From positions 62,001 to 126,000 of the forward strand of contig CAKQSF010000003.1 of NCBI GenBank assembly GCA_934272845.1: a stretch of 64,000 nt of DNA, written 5' to 3'. The notes under the pieces are model-generated. The model searched no databases, was not told the origin of the DNA, and saw nothing but the letters and a program-made list of their open reading frames with translations. The first letter of the stretch is position 1, and every line of letters starts with the position of its first letter. Of this stretch, positions 16,750-25,296 are shown piece after piece. The position numbers and the translations under genes were made by a program. The DNA comes from an uncultured Prevotella sp. (GTDB lineage: Bacteria > Bacteroidota > Bacteroidia > Bacteroidales > Bacteroidaceae).

Positions 16750-18641
16750 ATTCTTTCTCTTTAGACAGACTTACAGAAGAGGTTTACTCACAACTGCCGC
16801 ACAAAAACAAAAAGCCTGTTATCGGTATTACGGGCAATCATAGCGACATTGACGTGAACATACGTGACGCTTACCACAAACAAGTGGTGGCGGCAGGGGG
16901 CGTGCCGGTTATCATCCCACCCATTGACGATGCGGATGTGATAGCCGACACGCTCAACCGTCTTGACGGTATCATACTGTCGGGCGGAGGAGACTTTAAT
17001 CCTTTATGGTGCGGAGAAGAGCCTTCTACACGTCTTCATAACATAAACGCAACAAGAGACCGTGCCGAACTGCTGCTGACACGCATGGCTTTCAATCGCC
17101 AGATACCTATGCTAGGAATCTGTAGAGGCATGCAGACGTTAGCAATGGCACTCAAAGGTCACGTTGCACAAGACCTTAATGAGGTTGAAGGATATAGTGA
17201 ACGCCATCCTATCAAGCACTCTCAAGACGCTGACAGGTGCGAACCGACGCACAGCATAAGCATAGAAAAGAACTCCACTTTATATAATATATATAAGGAA
17301 GAAACTAAATTAGACGAGGAAGGCAACAATAACACCGCCTCAGAAAGCATTAACACTGAACCATTAACCCTCTTTGTCAACTCTTTCCACCACCAAGTGG
17401 TAGACAACCCTGGTGTTCACTTCCGCACAATAGCGACAAGCAGCGATGGTTTAATAGAGGCTATGGAGAGCAGTGAACGCAAAGCCATAATGGGAGTGCA
17501 GTGGCATCCTGAATGGTTAGGTGACGATGGACTGCCTATCTTCCGTTGGTTAGTAAAGGAAGCAGGACTCTTCAGCAAGGCAAAGGAGTTACATTCACGC
17601 TTCAATATTATCGACACGCACTGCGACACGCCAATGTTCTTCCACCAAGGTGTAGACTTTACCAAGCGTGATCCACGCATATTGGTAGACTTACATAAGA
17701 TGACAGAGGGACGACAAGACGCTACCTTCATGGTTTGTTACCTACCACAACCGCCAGGAAGCCTTGACGGAAGAGCCACGAAAGACAGCAAATGCTTCCG
17801 TGACATGGTAGACTTCGACATTGATTCGCCCAAGGATTACGCTGACTTTATATTCGATGAAATCGGCAAAATCATTCAGAAAGCACCTGAGCACGTAGCA
17901 TTCGCACGCTGTTCTGACGATATTCGACGCAACAAACAGGCAGGAAAAAAGAGCATTGTGCTCGGTATTGAGAACGGATTGGCAATAGAGCACGACCTTA
18001 ATAACATAGAGCACTTCGCTAAACGTGGCGTAACGTACATCACATTGTGTCACAATGGTGATAACTTAATATGCGACTCCGCCCGTACTGTGCATACACA
18101 CGGTGGCGTTTCAGCCTTCGGAGCGCAGGTAATAGCCGAGATGAACCGTCTAGGTATTATGGTAGACCTCAGTCATGGCGGTGAAGACTCATTCTATGAT
18201 GCACTGGAGATAAGCAAGACTCCTATCGTTTGCTCTCACTCTAACTGCCGTGCTCTGTGCGACCATCCACGCAATCTTACCGATGACCAACTGCGTGCGC
18301 TCGCCAAAAAGGGCGGTGTTGCACACACTACGTTCTACCACGGTTTCCTTAAACCTTCAGGAACGGTGCTCAAGGGGTCTGCCAATACGCTCACAGAAGC
18401 TGACATCCTCGATGGAATCGCACATTTAGAGCATGCTATAAAGATTATGGGCATTGACCATGTTGGTATAGGTACCGATTTCGACGGCGACGGAGGAGTG
18501 CCTGGTATGGCTAATGCCTCAGAGATAATAAACTTCACTCGCTACCTGTTGAAGAAGCGTTTCTCTGACGAGGACATAGAGAAAATATGGGGAGGCAACT
18601 GGCTTCGTGTCATGAACAGCGTGCAGCAATACGCCAAGTAA
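16746..18641 (+). CDS. Fusion of class I glutamine amidotransferase (C26) and M19 dipeptidase
   Basis: A 631-residue two-enzyme protein without a signal peptide. Domain 1 (about 22-280) is a peptidase C26/PuuD-type gamma-glutamyl hydrolase: nucleophile Cys126 in LGICRGMQ, and His254 with Glu256 in GVQWHPE. Domain 2 (about 286-625) is a renal-type membrane dipeptidase (M19): HxD at His292/Asp294 (IIDTHCDTP), THNGDN-like CHNGDN, SHSNCRALCDHPRN and IGTDFDGDGG supply the dizinc site. The two activities could remove a gamma-glutamyl amide and split a dipeptide in sequence, but that is inference. Coupled to the upstream Lrp gene. Confidence 0.9.
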   Translation: MNSFSLDRLTEEVYSQLPHKNKKPVIGITGNHSDIDVNIRDAYHKQVVAAGGVPVIIPPIDDADVIADTLNRLDGIILSGGGDFNPLWCGEEPSTRLHNINATRDRAELLLTRMAFNRQIPMLGICRGMQTLAMALKGHVAQDLNEVEGYSERHPIKHSQDADRCEPTHSISIEKNSTLYNIYKEETKLDEEGNNNTASESINTEPLTLFVNSFHHQVVDNPGVHFRTIATSSDGLIEAMESSERKAIMGVQWHPEWLGDDGLPIFRWLVKEAGLFSKAKELHSRFNIIDTHCDTPMFFHQGVDFTKRDPRILVDLHKMTEGRQDATFMVCYLPQPPGSLDGRATKDSKCFRDMVDFDIDSPKDYADFIFDEIGKIIQKAPEHVAFARCSDDIRRNKQAGKKSIVLGIENGLAIEHDLNNIEHFAKRGVTYITLCHNGDNLICDSARTVHTHGGVSAFGAQVIAEMNRLGIMVDLSHGGEDSFYDALEISKTPIVCSHSNCRALCDHPRNLTDDQLRALAKKGGVAHTTFYHGFLKPSGTVLKGSANTLTEADILDGIAHLEHAIKIMGIDHVGIGTDFDGDGGVPGMANASEIINFTRYLLKKRFSDEDIEKIWGGNWLRVMNSVQQYAK

Positions 18642-18661
18642 GTCATCTGCCATTTCTGAAT

Positions 18662-18920
18662 GGGTGGTTCTATGAATTAGTTTTGTTATATTTCGAGTTT
18701 TTTTCGAGGTCAAAGCGCAAATGAGCGAAGGTTGCTCTCCCCCGACAAACGTGGGAGAAGCGAAGCACAGCGGAGCGGAGGGGGCGTAAAGACCATTGAC
18801 TTATGCCATGCATAACGACCGAGAGAATTTACGTTCTGGACCGAAAAGAGCCCCAAAGATGACAAAACGTCATTATGTAAAAATATTTTCGTTTAACGGT
18901 GGTGATTTATAGAACCACCC
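18662..18920. repeat. MITE-like hairpin element, copy 2
   Basis: The ends are gggtggttctatgaatta (18662-18679) and tgatttatagaaccaccc (18903-18920), pairing at 16 of 18 positions. Inner segments (tttgttatatttcgag, gatgacaaaacgtcat, ttaacggtgg) match the element at 241-438. The centre differs and is longer, with a GC-rich gcggagcggaggggg stretch. It fills the gap between the dipeptidase fusion and the glutaminyl cyclase. No ORF or transposase is present. Confidence 0.75.
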
Positions 18921-18946
18921 AAATACTACAAACAACCATAGTTCTT

Positions 18947-20026
18947 ATGCTTACATCATTATCACAACGCATACAGAAAGCAGTTGCCATACTGCCATCA
19001 CTGCTGCTTATCCTATTACTTACAGCGTGCAACAGTGGTAAGAAGACTCAGGCAGCACAGTCTGAAGACTCTCAGATAGAGCTTGCAGGACCTTCTTTTA
19101 ACGCTGATTCCGCATTGCACTTCTGCGCTAAGCAATGCACATACGGACCACGAACCATGAACAGTAACGCCCATGACGAGTGCGAAGAATGGATTATACG
19201 CCAGTTTAAAGCGTATGGATGCGACGTCATTACGCAAAAGACAAAGTTGGAAGGATGGGACGGTAAGATGCTCCGCTCTACCAACATCATAGCGCGTATC
19301 AACCCCGAAGCAGCAGAGCGCATACTGATTTGCGCTCACTGGGACAGCAGACCATGGGCTGACAACGACCCAGACTCTACTAAATGGCGTACCCCCGTGA
19401 TGGCGGCTAACGATGGTGCATCAGGCGTTGCGGTAATGTTAGAGTTAGCACGTAGCATCGATGAAATGGCGAAAAATGGCGATTCCACCGGCAATGGCGC
19501 AAAGTCTCTCGCTTACGGCATAGACTTCGTATGTTTCGATGCAGAGGATTACGGTGCCCCTGAGTGGTCTGGTGTCAAGGACTCTGAAGACACATGGGCG
19601 TTAGGAGCGCAATTCTTTGCTAAGAACTTACCCGAAAGTCCTGCCAAGGGCAACGGTGGAGCAACGACAAAGTACTCTCTCGGCATACTGCTTGACATGG
19701 TAGGAGGTCAGGGAGCGCACTTCTACTATGAAGGACTATCTAAACATTACGCTAACGACACTATGGAAAAGGTATGGCAGGCGGCTGCTGACGCAGGATA
19801 TTCCTCATACTTCATTACGCAAGACGGATTCACCGTTACCGATGACCACAAGCCACTGAATGAGGCAGGAATACCTACTATCGACATTATATCATATTAC
19901 CCTGACTGTGAGCAGAGCGGATTCGGTCCTACATGGCACACCAGTTACGACGACATGAACAGTATTGACGCTGCTACCATGAAGGCTGTAGGTCAGTCAC
20001 TGATACAGTTCTTATATACAAGATAA
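18947..20026 (+). CDS. Glutaminyl-peptide cyclotransferase-like M28 lipoprotein
   Basis: Predicted lipoprotein of 359 residues: hydrophobic signal ending LLTAC with lipidated Cys28. The fold is M28 zinc peptidase-like. CAHWDSRPWADND, AANDGASGV and FDAEDYG carry the metal ligands, and the WDSRPWAD form is characteristic of the animal-like type II glutaminyl cyclases found in Porphyromonas and Prevotella. It would cyclise N-terminal Gln of exported proteins in the periplasm. An in-frame start at 18899 was rejected because it lies inside the hairpin element and precedes a poor signal. dprA follows 61 bp later. Confidence 0.88.
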   Translation: MLTSLSQRIQKAVAILPSLLLILLLTACNSGKKTQAAQSEDSQIELAGPSFNADSALHFCAKQCTYGPRTMNSNAHDECEEWIIRQFKAYGCDVITQKTKLEGWDGKMLRSTNIIARINPEAAERILICAHWDSRPWADNDPDSTKWRTPVMAANDGASGVAVMLELARSIDEMAKNGDSTGNGAKSLAYGIDFVCFDAEDYGAPEWSGVKDSEDTWALGAQFFAKNLPESPAKGNGGATTKYSLGILLDMVGGQGAHFYYEGLSKHYANDTMEKVWQAAADAGYSSYFITQDGFTVTDDHKPLNEAGIPTIDIISYYPDCEQSGFGPTWHTSYDDMNSIDAATMKAVGQSLIQFLYTR

Positions 20027-20087
20027 ACCATCTTATATACAAGATTTCCCTCTGCAAGAAAAAGATACTCCATAATAACCGCCCGAC

Positions 20088-21221
20088 GTGAACGAGACTA
20101 CAGCATTAATAACCCTCTCTCTGCTTGCCACAAGCAAACTGTCGCTTACGAACGCCCTTCATCTTTACAGTAAGACAGGCTCAGCACTCAACATCCTTGA
20201 CTGCCGAACGCATCTGCGCGACATTTTACCTGATGCCTCCGCCCCACTGGTTGCATTCATGAGTGGTGACATCTCGTTCTACGAAAAGAAGGCGGAGGAG
20301 GAGCAGAAATGGTGTGAAAAACACAACGTCAGGATTATCCCTATAGATAGTAACGATTATCCTAACAGACTTAAAAACTGTTCTGACGCACCATTAGTGT
20401 TATATTCACGCGGCAACAGCAACCTCAATGCCAATCATATCATAAATATCGTAGGCACTCGCCAATGCACCACCTACGGAAAGGATTTTATTAACCGCTT
20501 TATCAGCGACCTGAGAGAGATGTGTCCTAATGTGGTGGTAGTGAGCGGACTGGCATACGGTGTAGACATCTGCGCCCATCGTGCGTGTATCAACAATGGC
20601 ATCACGACCATAGGGATAGTAGCCCACGGTCAAGACAGGTTATACCCCAACCTACACCGCACCGAGGCAGAGAAGATGATAAAGGAACATGGTGCCGTGA
20701 TAACAGAATATGTCAGTGGCACACGCCCCGAAGCACGTAACTTCCTTCAGCGTAACCGCATCATAGCAGGCATGAGCGATGCAACCATTGTCGTAGAAAG
20801 CGCAACGCACGGTGGCGGTCTTGTTACGGCACGACTGGCGCAAGACTATGATCGTGAGGTCTTTGCCGTACCTGGACCCGTTAACGCTGAATACAGCAAA
20901 GGTTGCAACGAACTTATTCGTGACAACAAGGCGATGCTGCTTACGTGTGCCGACGACATCATGAAAGCAATGGGATGGCATGATGAAAAACTATTAATCA
21001 GCGCACGAAAACATGGCATAGAGCGTTCTCTCTTCCCTACCCTTACGCCTGACGAAGAAACTATTGTCAACACATTAAAGGAGCATGGTGACTGCCAATC
21101 TAACACCATAGCCATGCATACAGGACTGTCTATCGGCACTATAGCGTCATTAATGTTCTCTATGGAGATGAAAGGCATCGTGACATCACTACCTGGCAAC
21201 ACCTTCCATTTAATAAAGTAA
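20088..21221 (+). CDS. dprA: DNA-processing protein DprA
   Basis: RecA loader for single-stranded DNA during natural transformation (377 residues, GTG start). The Rossmann-like core shows GTRQCTTYGKDF, VSGLAYGVDICAHRA and NRIIAGMSDATIVVE, all DprA hallmarks. An N-terminal helix-hairpin-like region (about 1-80) and a C-terminal winged-helix domain (about 315-377) complete the usual three-part layout. Full length. Confidence 0.95.
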   Translation: MNETTALITLSLLATSKLSLTNALHLYSKTGSALNILDCRTHLRDILPDASAPLVAFMSGDISFYEKKAEEEQKWCEKHNVRIIPIDSNDYPNRLKNCSDAPLVLYSRGNSNLNANHIINIVGTRQCTTYGKDFINRFISDLREMCPNVVVVSGLAYGVDICAHRACINNGITTIGIVAHGQDRLYPNLHRTEAEKMIKEHGAVITEYVSGTRPEARNFLQRNRIIAGMSDATIVVESATHGGGLVTARLAQDYDREVFAVPGPVNAEYSKGCNELIRDNKAMLLTCADDIMKAMGWHDEKLLISARKHGIERSLFPTLTPDEETIVNTLKEHGDCQSNTIAMHTGLSIGTIASLMFSMEMKGIVTSLPGNTFHLIK

Positions 21222-21322
21222 TATTTCATGCGCTACAAACTGCCAAAATCGTTACAAAACGTCAGTTTTATAAAACCAATCGATAAAAAATTACATAACA
21301 TCCTAACTTTATCAGAAAAAAA

Positions 21323-21354
21323 TTTGGATAATTCAAAAAAAAGGAGTACCTTTG
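21323..21354 (+). promoter_or_regulatory. Promoter of the tRNA gene
   Basis: TTTG (21323-21326), 20 bp, then TACCTTTG (21347-21354), 24 bp upstream of the tRNA. Confidence 0.8.
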
Positions 21355-21378
21355 CAACGCAATTAAAACAATTGTGTC

Positions 21379-21452
21379 GGGCTTTTAGCTCAGTTGGTTA
21401 GAGCAACAGACTCATAATCTGGAGGTCCTAGGTTCAAGCCCTAGATGGCCCA
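21379..21452 (+). tRNA. tRNA with CAT anticodon (Met, or Ile2)
   Basis: A 74-nt cloverleaf starting GGGCTTTTAGCTCAG. The D arm is intact, the anticodon loop is CTCATAA flanked by CAGA/TCTG, and the T loop is TTCAAGC with a perfect CTAGG/CCTAG stem. The 3' acceptor strand is ATGGCCC with discriminator A and no encoded CCA. The acceptor has a G-U pair and one U-U mismatch. CAT can be elongator Met or lysidine-modified Ile; the sequence alone does not settle this. Confidence 0.92.
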
Positions 21453-21458
21453 CACCGA

Positions 21459-21492
21459 AAAGCAGTTACGATTTCTTCGTAACTGCTTTTTT
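21459..21492 (+). terminator. Terminator after the tRNA
   Basis: Stem aagcagttacga / tcgtaactgctt around 21460-21487, followed by TTTTTTT. Confidence 0.8.
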
Positions 21493-21642
21493 TATTTCCC
21501 AAATTTACCATTTCAGAGGCTTCTGATACCAGAACGGCATAATCACCTATCTATCAACAACATAGCCAGTCAATAAATCTACATCATAGATATTACAACG
21601 TAATCACAGCCTTTTCACACTGCAATCACATAGTGATTACAA

Positions 21643-21685
21643 CGTAAAAGAGCCTTAATTGCAATGCAATTAAGGCTCTTTTACG
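21643..21685. terminator. Bidirectional hairpin after GH97
   Basis: A perfect 20-bp stem (cgtaaaagagccttaattgc 21643-21662 with 21666-21685) and a 3-nt loop, 14 bp beyond the stop codon of the minus-strand GH97. The flank (21590-21645) carries GTAATCAC palindromes like those in other gaps. Confidence 0.8.
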
Positions 21686-21698
21686 ATATTTCCCAAAT

Positions 21699-23639
21699 TT
21701 ACCATTTTCTTATTACCATCACAAAACCGCCACGTGGCTGCAACAGCATCGAGTTGTTCAATTCATAAACCTTTCGCTTTGATATCTTCCAAGGATGCAT
21801 TGCCTTTCCGCTATCCTCAAATAACATGACCTTAGCGTTACCAACTGCGAGAGAAGGAATATCCACAGCAAGTTTTTGAGGCTCATCCTTACCATTGATG
21901 CCTGCCACATACCAAACATTCCCCTTACGACGAGCCATGACAACGCTTTCGCTAGGATACCCACTTAACAAACGGGTTTCGTCCCATGTAGTAGGCAGGT
22001 TAGTGATAAAGTTCTGCACCTCCTTGGGTTGGACGAGATAACTCTCTGGTTTGTCCGCCCAATGCATCAACGCTGACTCGAAAAGCACAGGCAAAGCCAA
22101 CTCATGAGCATGCGTTGTAATATGAGGATGCTGAGAATCTGAGAACGTACAAGGGGTGTAATCCATCGAGCCAATGATACCTCGTGTAAATGGCAAGGTG
22201 GCGTTGTGACAAGCCGCCTTGTTGGTCAAATCAGGCTTATTGTTATACCACTCCGCACCATATACGGCTTCGGTAGAGAGCAAGTTAGGATAAGTGCGTT
22301 GCCACCCGCGTGGAACGGTAGCACCATGAAAGTTGACTGTGAGATGATGGCGTGCCGCACATTCCAAGAGGTCTATACAATACTCCATCGTTTCCTGTTT
22401 GTCGCCTGCGAAGAAATCTATCTTCACTCCTGCCACGCCCATCTTCTCCAACCAAGCAAACTCTTTCTCCCGTTTCTCAGGGGCATTCAGTTTGTCGTGA
22501 GGTCCTGGTGCTCCCCATGCCTTTATCCATGCTGTTGAAGAGTTGTACCATAGCAAAGGCTTGACGCCATTGTCCTTGGCATATTGCAAAGCCTCTTCAA
22601 TGGTAGCGCCATTCTTCATCTCATCCCATTCCGCGTCAATTAAAACGTATGGCAACTTCAAAGTCTTCGCCAAATCGACATATTTTTTTATGATATTCAG
22701 GTCGTTGCTGCCATGGTTGTAAGCCCAGTATATCCAACTCACACTTCCTGGATGAATCCATGAAGTATCCTTCAGACGACAAGGCGCACTGACATCCGTA
22801 ACCAAGGTAGATGCCACCAAGTCTTGTTTCTTGCCTATGATGATAACTCGCCAAGGCGTATTCCAAGCACCTGAATAACGCTGCATATTCTCGTCCAAGA
22901 ACACATGATAATCCTCAGGATTCAGTTCATTTTTCAAAGACGAGGCACTATTGTAACGCTCAATGCCAGCCTCTGTAATCAAGGCAAACACTTCATCCTC
23001 TTGCAACAGGCATGGATATCCCCAATGCTGTTTTCCTCCTTTTCCCGTTATACTCATCGGAAAGAAGTCCTCATACGCCTCGTTCCACTGTTGAAACCAG
23101 CGACGTGTACCTTCTGCGATATGATAAGTGGTCATGTCTTCTGTGATGGCAGTATGCTGCAACCCTTCTAACTCATAGCGGAATGCTACACCATCATCAT
23201 AAAGGCGAACCCTCATGTACATTGGTCGTTGCAAATCATCGACAAAGGTATAGACTATTTCGTTTGCCTCATTCTTACACTCACTCTTCTTTCCCACCAA
23301 CATCTGGTAGTTTTCAGAGATATGTCTTGGCTCTGAAACGCTCTTCAAGACGAGACTTCTGCCACCTCCATCCTTGGTTAACAAGCCATAACCTGTAATG
23401 TTCAACACTTGTTTTTCTCTCGCGCCTTCACGATAAGAGATGTCAAAAGCCTTCACTTGGCTTGCATTGCCCTCTGTCCTCCACTCTATCTTACCATTAG
23501 GAGATTTGTATGCATGTTGCAAGTTCTGCGCAAACGCTACGAAACAGGTTGACAAGAGAATTGTTACGGCAAGCATTTCCTTGCCCCAACAACCACCTGC
23601 AACAAATTTAAAGAGGTCGTGGTTTATCATCTTTCTCAT
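21699..23639 (-). CDS. GH97 glycoside hydrolase (alpha-glucosidase/alpha-galactosidase family)
   Basis: Exported GH97 of 646 residues with signal peptide (hydrophobic MLAVTILLSTCFVAFAQ). The N-terminal beta-sandwich precedes the (beta/alpha)8 barrel: KLPYVLIDAEWDE, GVKIDFFAGDKQ, HGATVPRGWQRTYPN and EAVYGAEW are typical GH97 blocks, and GSMDYTPCTF follows. The acidic residue in VKIDF and Glu in TEAVYG are candidate catalytic residues; retaining versus inverting type is not decided here. The start overlaps the end of the truncated GH31 by ATGA, so they are translationally coupled. A second, diverged GH97 is at 55309-57297. Confidence 0.92.
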   Translation of the reverse strand: MRKMINHDLFKFVAGGCWGKEMLAVTILLSTCFVAFAQNLQHAYKSPNGKIEWRTEGNASQVKAFDISYREGAREKQVLNITGYGLLTKDGGGRSLVLKSVSEPRHISENYQMLVGKKSECKNEANEIVYTFVDDLQRPMYMRVRLYDDGVAFRYELEGLQHTAITEDMTTYHIAEGTRRWFQQWNEAYEDFFPMSITGKGGKQHWGYPCLLQEDEVFALITEAGIERYNSASSLKNELNPEDYHVFLDENMQRYSGAWNTPWRVIIIGKKQDLVASTLVTDVSAPCRLKDTSWIHPGSVSWIYWAYNHGSNDLNIIKKYVDLAKTLKLPYVLIDAEWDEMKNGATIEEALQYAKDNGVKPLLWYNSSTAWIKAWGAPGPHDKLNAPEKREKEFAWLEKMGVAGVKIDFFAGDKQETMEYCIDLLECAARHHLTVNFHGATVPRGWQRTYPNLLSTEAVYGAEWYNNKPDLTNKAACHNATLPFTRGIIGSMDYTPCTFSDSQHPHITTHAHELALPVLFESALMHWADKPESYLVQPKEVQNFITNLPTTWDETRLLSGYPSESVVMARRKGNVWYVAGINGKDEPQKLAVDIPSLAVGNAKVMLFEDSGKAMHPWKISKRKVYELNNSMLLQPRGGFVMVIRKW

Positions 23640-25102
23640 TGTACTAAATTGTTATTATTCTTAAAATCTATCTCTATTTCTTTTCCTTTATATACAACAG
23701 TTCTCTTGCTTCCATCCTGAAGCACAACATTAAGTTGTCTTTCCTTCACCATGTTTGGAAACTTTCCTCTTCTTGCACCGACCTTCAAAGTCTTTGTCTT
23801 ATCATCCCAATGCAAGCGATATGTGGCAAAAGCGTTCTTCTCATAGGCATAACCATCGCCAGCATCCTCGTAAATCTCGAAGTCGGCATCGGCGCCCGGA
23901 TATATCTTAATGGTATATGGAGCGTCTGTATGCTCACCTGTATATTGTTGACAAACGGTGAAAGGTATGATGCTACCTGCCTTCACATACAAAGGAGAAT
24001 GTTCGATAGGAGCAGCAGCATCTATCCACTTACCTCCCTCCTCATGCTTGTCTGTCCAGTAATCATACCAACCAGCCTCAGCCTTTGGCAGATAAACCTT
24101 TCTACTTGCCTCACCATATCGCATCAACGGCTTCGTCATAGGTGCTACCAAGAAGGCAGGTCCCATCATAAACTCGTCTTTGATGTCGTAAACAGTGGAA
24201 TCTGTTGCGAAATCAAAAGCCAAAGTCCTCGTCATAGTGTAGCCATCTCGTGTTACTTTTGAGGCGAGAGAATACGTGTATGGCAATAGTTCATAACGCA
24301 ATCTGATATGGTTGACAATGCTTTCATAGAATGGCTCACCAGGATTACCGAATCTCCATACCTCTCTGGGGGTGTCGCTACCATGACTGCGAAGCATCGG
24401 CAGGAAGGTGGCATACTGGAACATTCTGGTGTATAGCTCACGATAGGCGTGGTCATTGCATCCCTTTGGATATTCCCCCTTGTAGAACCAGCGATTCCAT
24501 TTGTCTGGACCTACGAAGAAAGCACCCACATCGATAGTCCAATAAGGGCAACCTGTTGCCATGAAGTTCAAGCCTGCAGGTATCATTTGAGCAAAACGCT
24601 CCCAAGAAGCATAGGTGTCACCGTTCCAAGTAATGGTAGAGTAACGCTGCTGACCAGCGTAGGACGAACGAGTAAGGTTGACCACACGTTTGTCGTCTGT
24701 CACTTGTCGCTGATTCTCATAGATGCCCATGGCATGATAGAGCGAATAGGTCTGGCTACGTTCTGCTCCCAACACATCGCTCAAAGCCTGTGTATTGAGT
24801 TTCCAACGCTCAGCATGGCTCTGGTAACCATATCCCTTGTGCATCGGATTGTTCCAGTCACCATCCACAGGTTCTGAGGAATCACACCACCAGGCGTCAA
24901 ATCCGTTCTTGAAAAACTCGTTGTTGGCATAATCCCAATATAGCGAACGGGATTGCGGATTGTAGGCATCATATACCGAACCACCAGGCAATATCCAACC
25001 TCTATTCTTGAAGTCCTCGTTCTGAGGACAGTACTGGGCATTCGGCCAAATGGATATCATCAACTTACAGTGCATTGCATGGAGTGAATCAGCCAAAGCC
25101 AT
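23636..25102 (-). CDS. GH31 glycoside hydrolase lacking its N-terminal half
   Basis: A 488-residue reading frame carrying the second half of a GH31 catalytic barrel and its C-terminal beta-domains. The nucleophile is Asp74 in WWCDSSEP and the acid/base Asp162 in TWNGDTYASW. FMATGCPYWTIDVGAF and MLRSHGSDTPREVW are typical of GH31 alpha-xylosidase/alpha-glucosidase enzymes. Family members usually have about 300-400 more residues (N-terminal sandwich plus first barrel strands) and a signal peptide; all are missing. An in-frame TGA lies 12 bp before the ATG. A strong terminator and no promoter lie upstream. Probably a remnant, though its translation may still couple to GH97. Confidence 0.8.
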   Translation of the reverse strand: MALADSLHAMHCKLMISIWPNAQYCPQNEDFKNRGWILPGGSVYDAYNPQSRSLYWDYANNEFFKNGFDAWWCDSSEPVDGDWNNPMHKGYGYQSHAERWKLNTQALSDVLGAERSQTYSLYHAMGIYENQRQVTDDKRVVNLTRSSYAGQQRYSTITWNGDTYASWERFAQMIPAGLNFMATGCPYWTIDVGAFFVGPDKWNRWFYKGEYPKGCNDHAYRELYTRMFQYATFLPMLRSHGSDTPREVWRFGNPGEPFYESIVNHIRLRYELLPYTYSLASKVTRDGYTMTRTLAFDFATDSTVYDIKDEFMMGPAFLVAPMTKPLMRYGEASRKVYLPKAEAGWYDYWTDKHEEGGKWIDAAAPIEHSPLYVKAGSIIPFTVCQQYTGEHTDAPYTIKIYPGADADFEIYEDAGDGYAYEKNAFATYRLHWDDKTKTLKVGARRGKFPNMVKERQLNVVLQDGSKRTVVYKGKEIEIDFKNNNNLVQ

Positions 25103-25173
25103 CTTATGAGTTCATCACTTTTGCTATATAGTTTTTATGACATTTTAGTTATTTATTATCTTTAGTAATGCTG

Positions 25174-25242
25174 AAAAAAAATTGTGCAATTCTTACCTCA
25201 TGTCTCCCCAATAGGTAGCAAGATGAGATAAAAACTGCACAA
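25174..25242 (-). terminator. Intrinsic terminator of the minus-strand xylanolytic block
   Basis: On the minus strand, a roughly 20-bp stem (25223-25242 with 25182-25201, about 16 pairs) is followed by eight T (25181-25174). It lies about 55 bp after the GH43 stop codon and separates that operon from the truncated GH31-GH97 pair. Confidence 0.85.
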
Positions 25243-25296
25243 GATAACGTTACTCTAACAATAATAAAATTGATAAAGTCAGTTTAATAATATTAC

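Noticed and set aside
18899-18946. Upstream start for the glutaminyl cyclase
   Set aside because: Falls within the terminal repeat of the hairpin element and puts extra residues before a well-formed lipoprotein signal.
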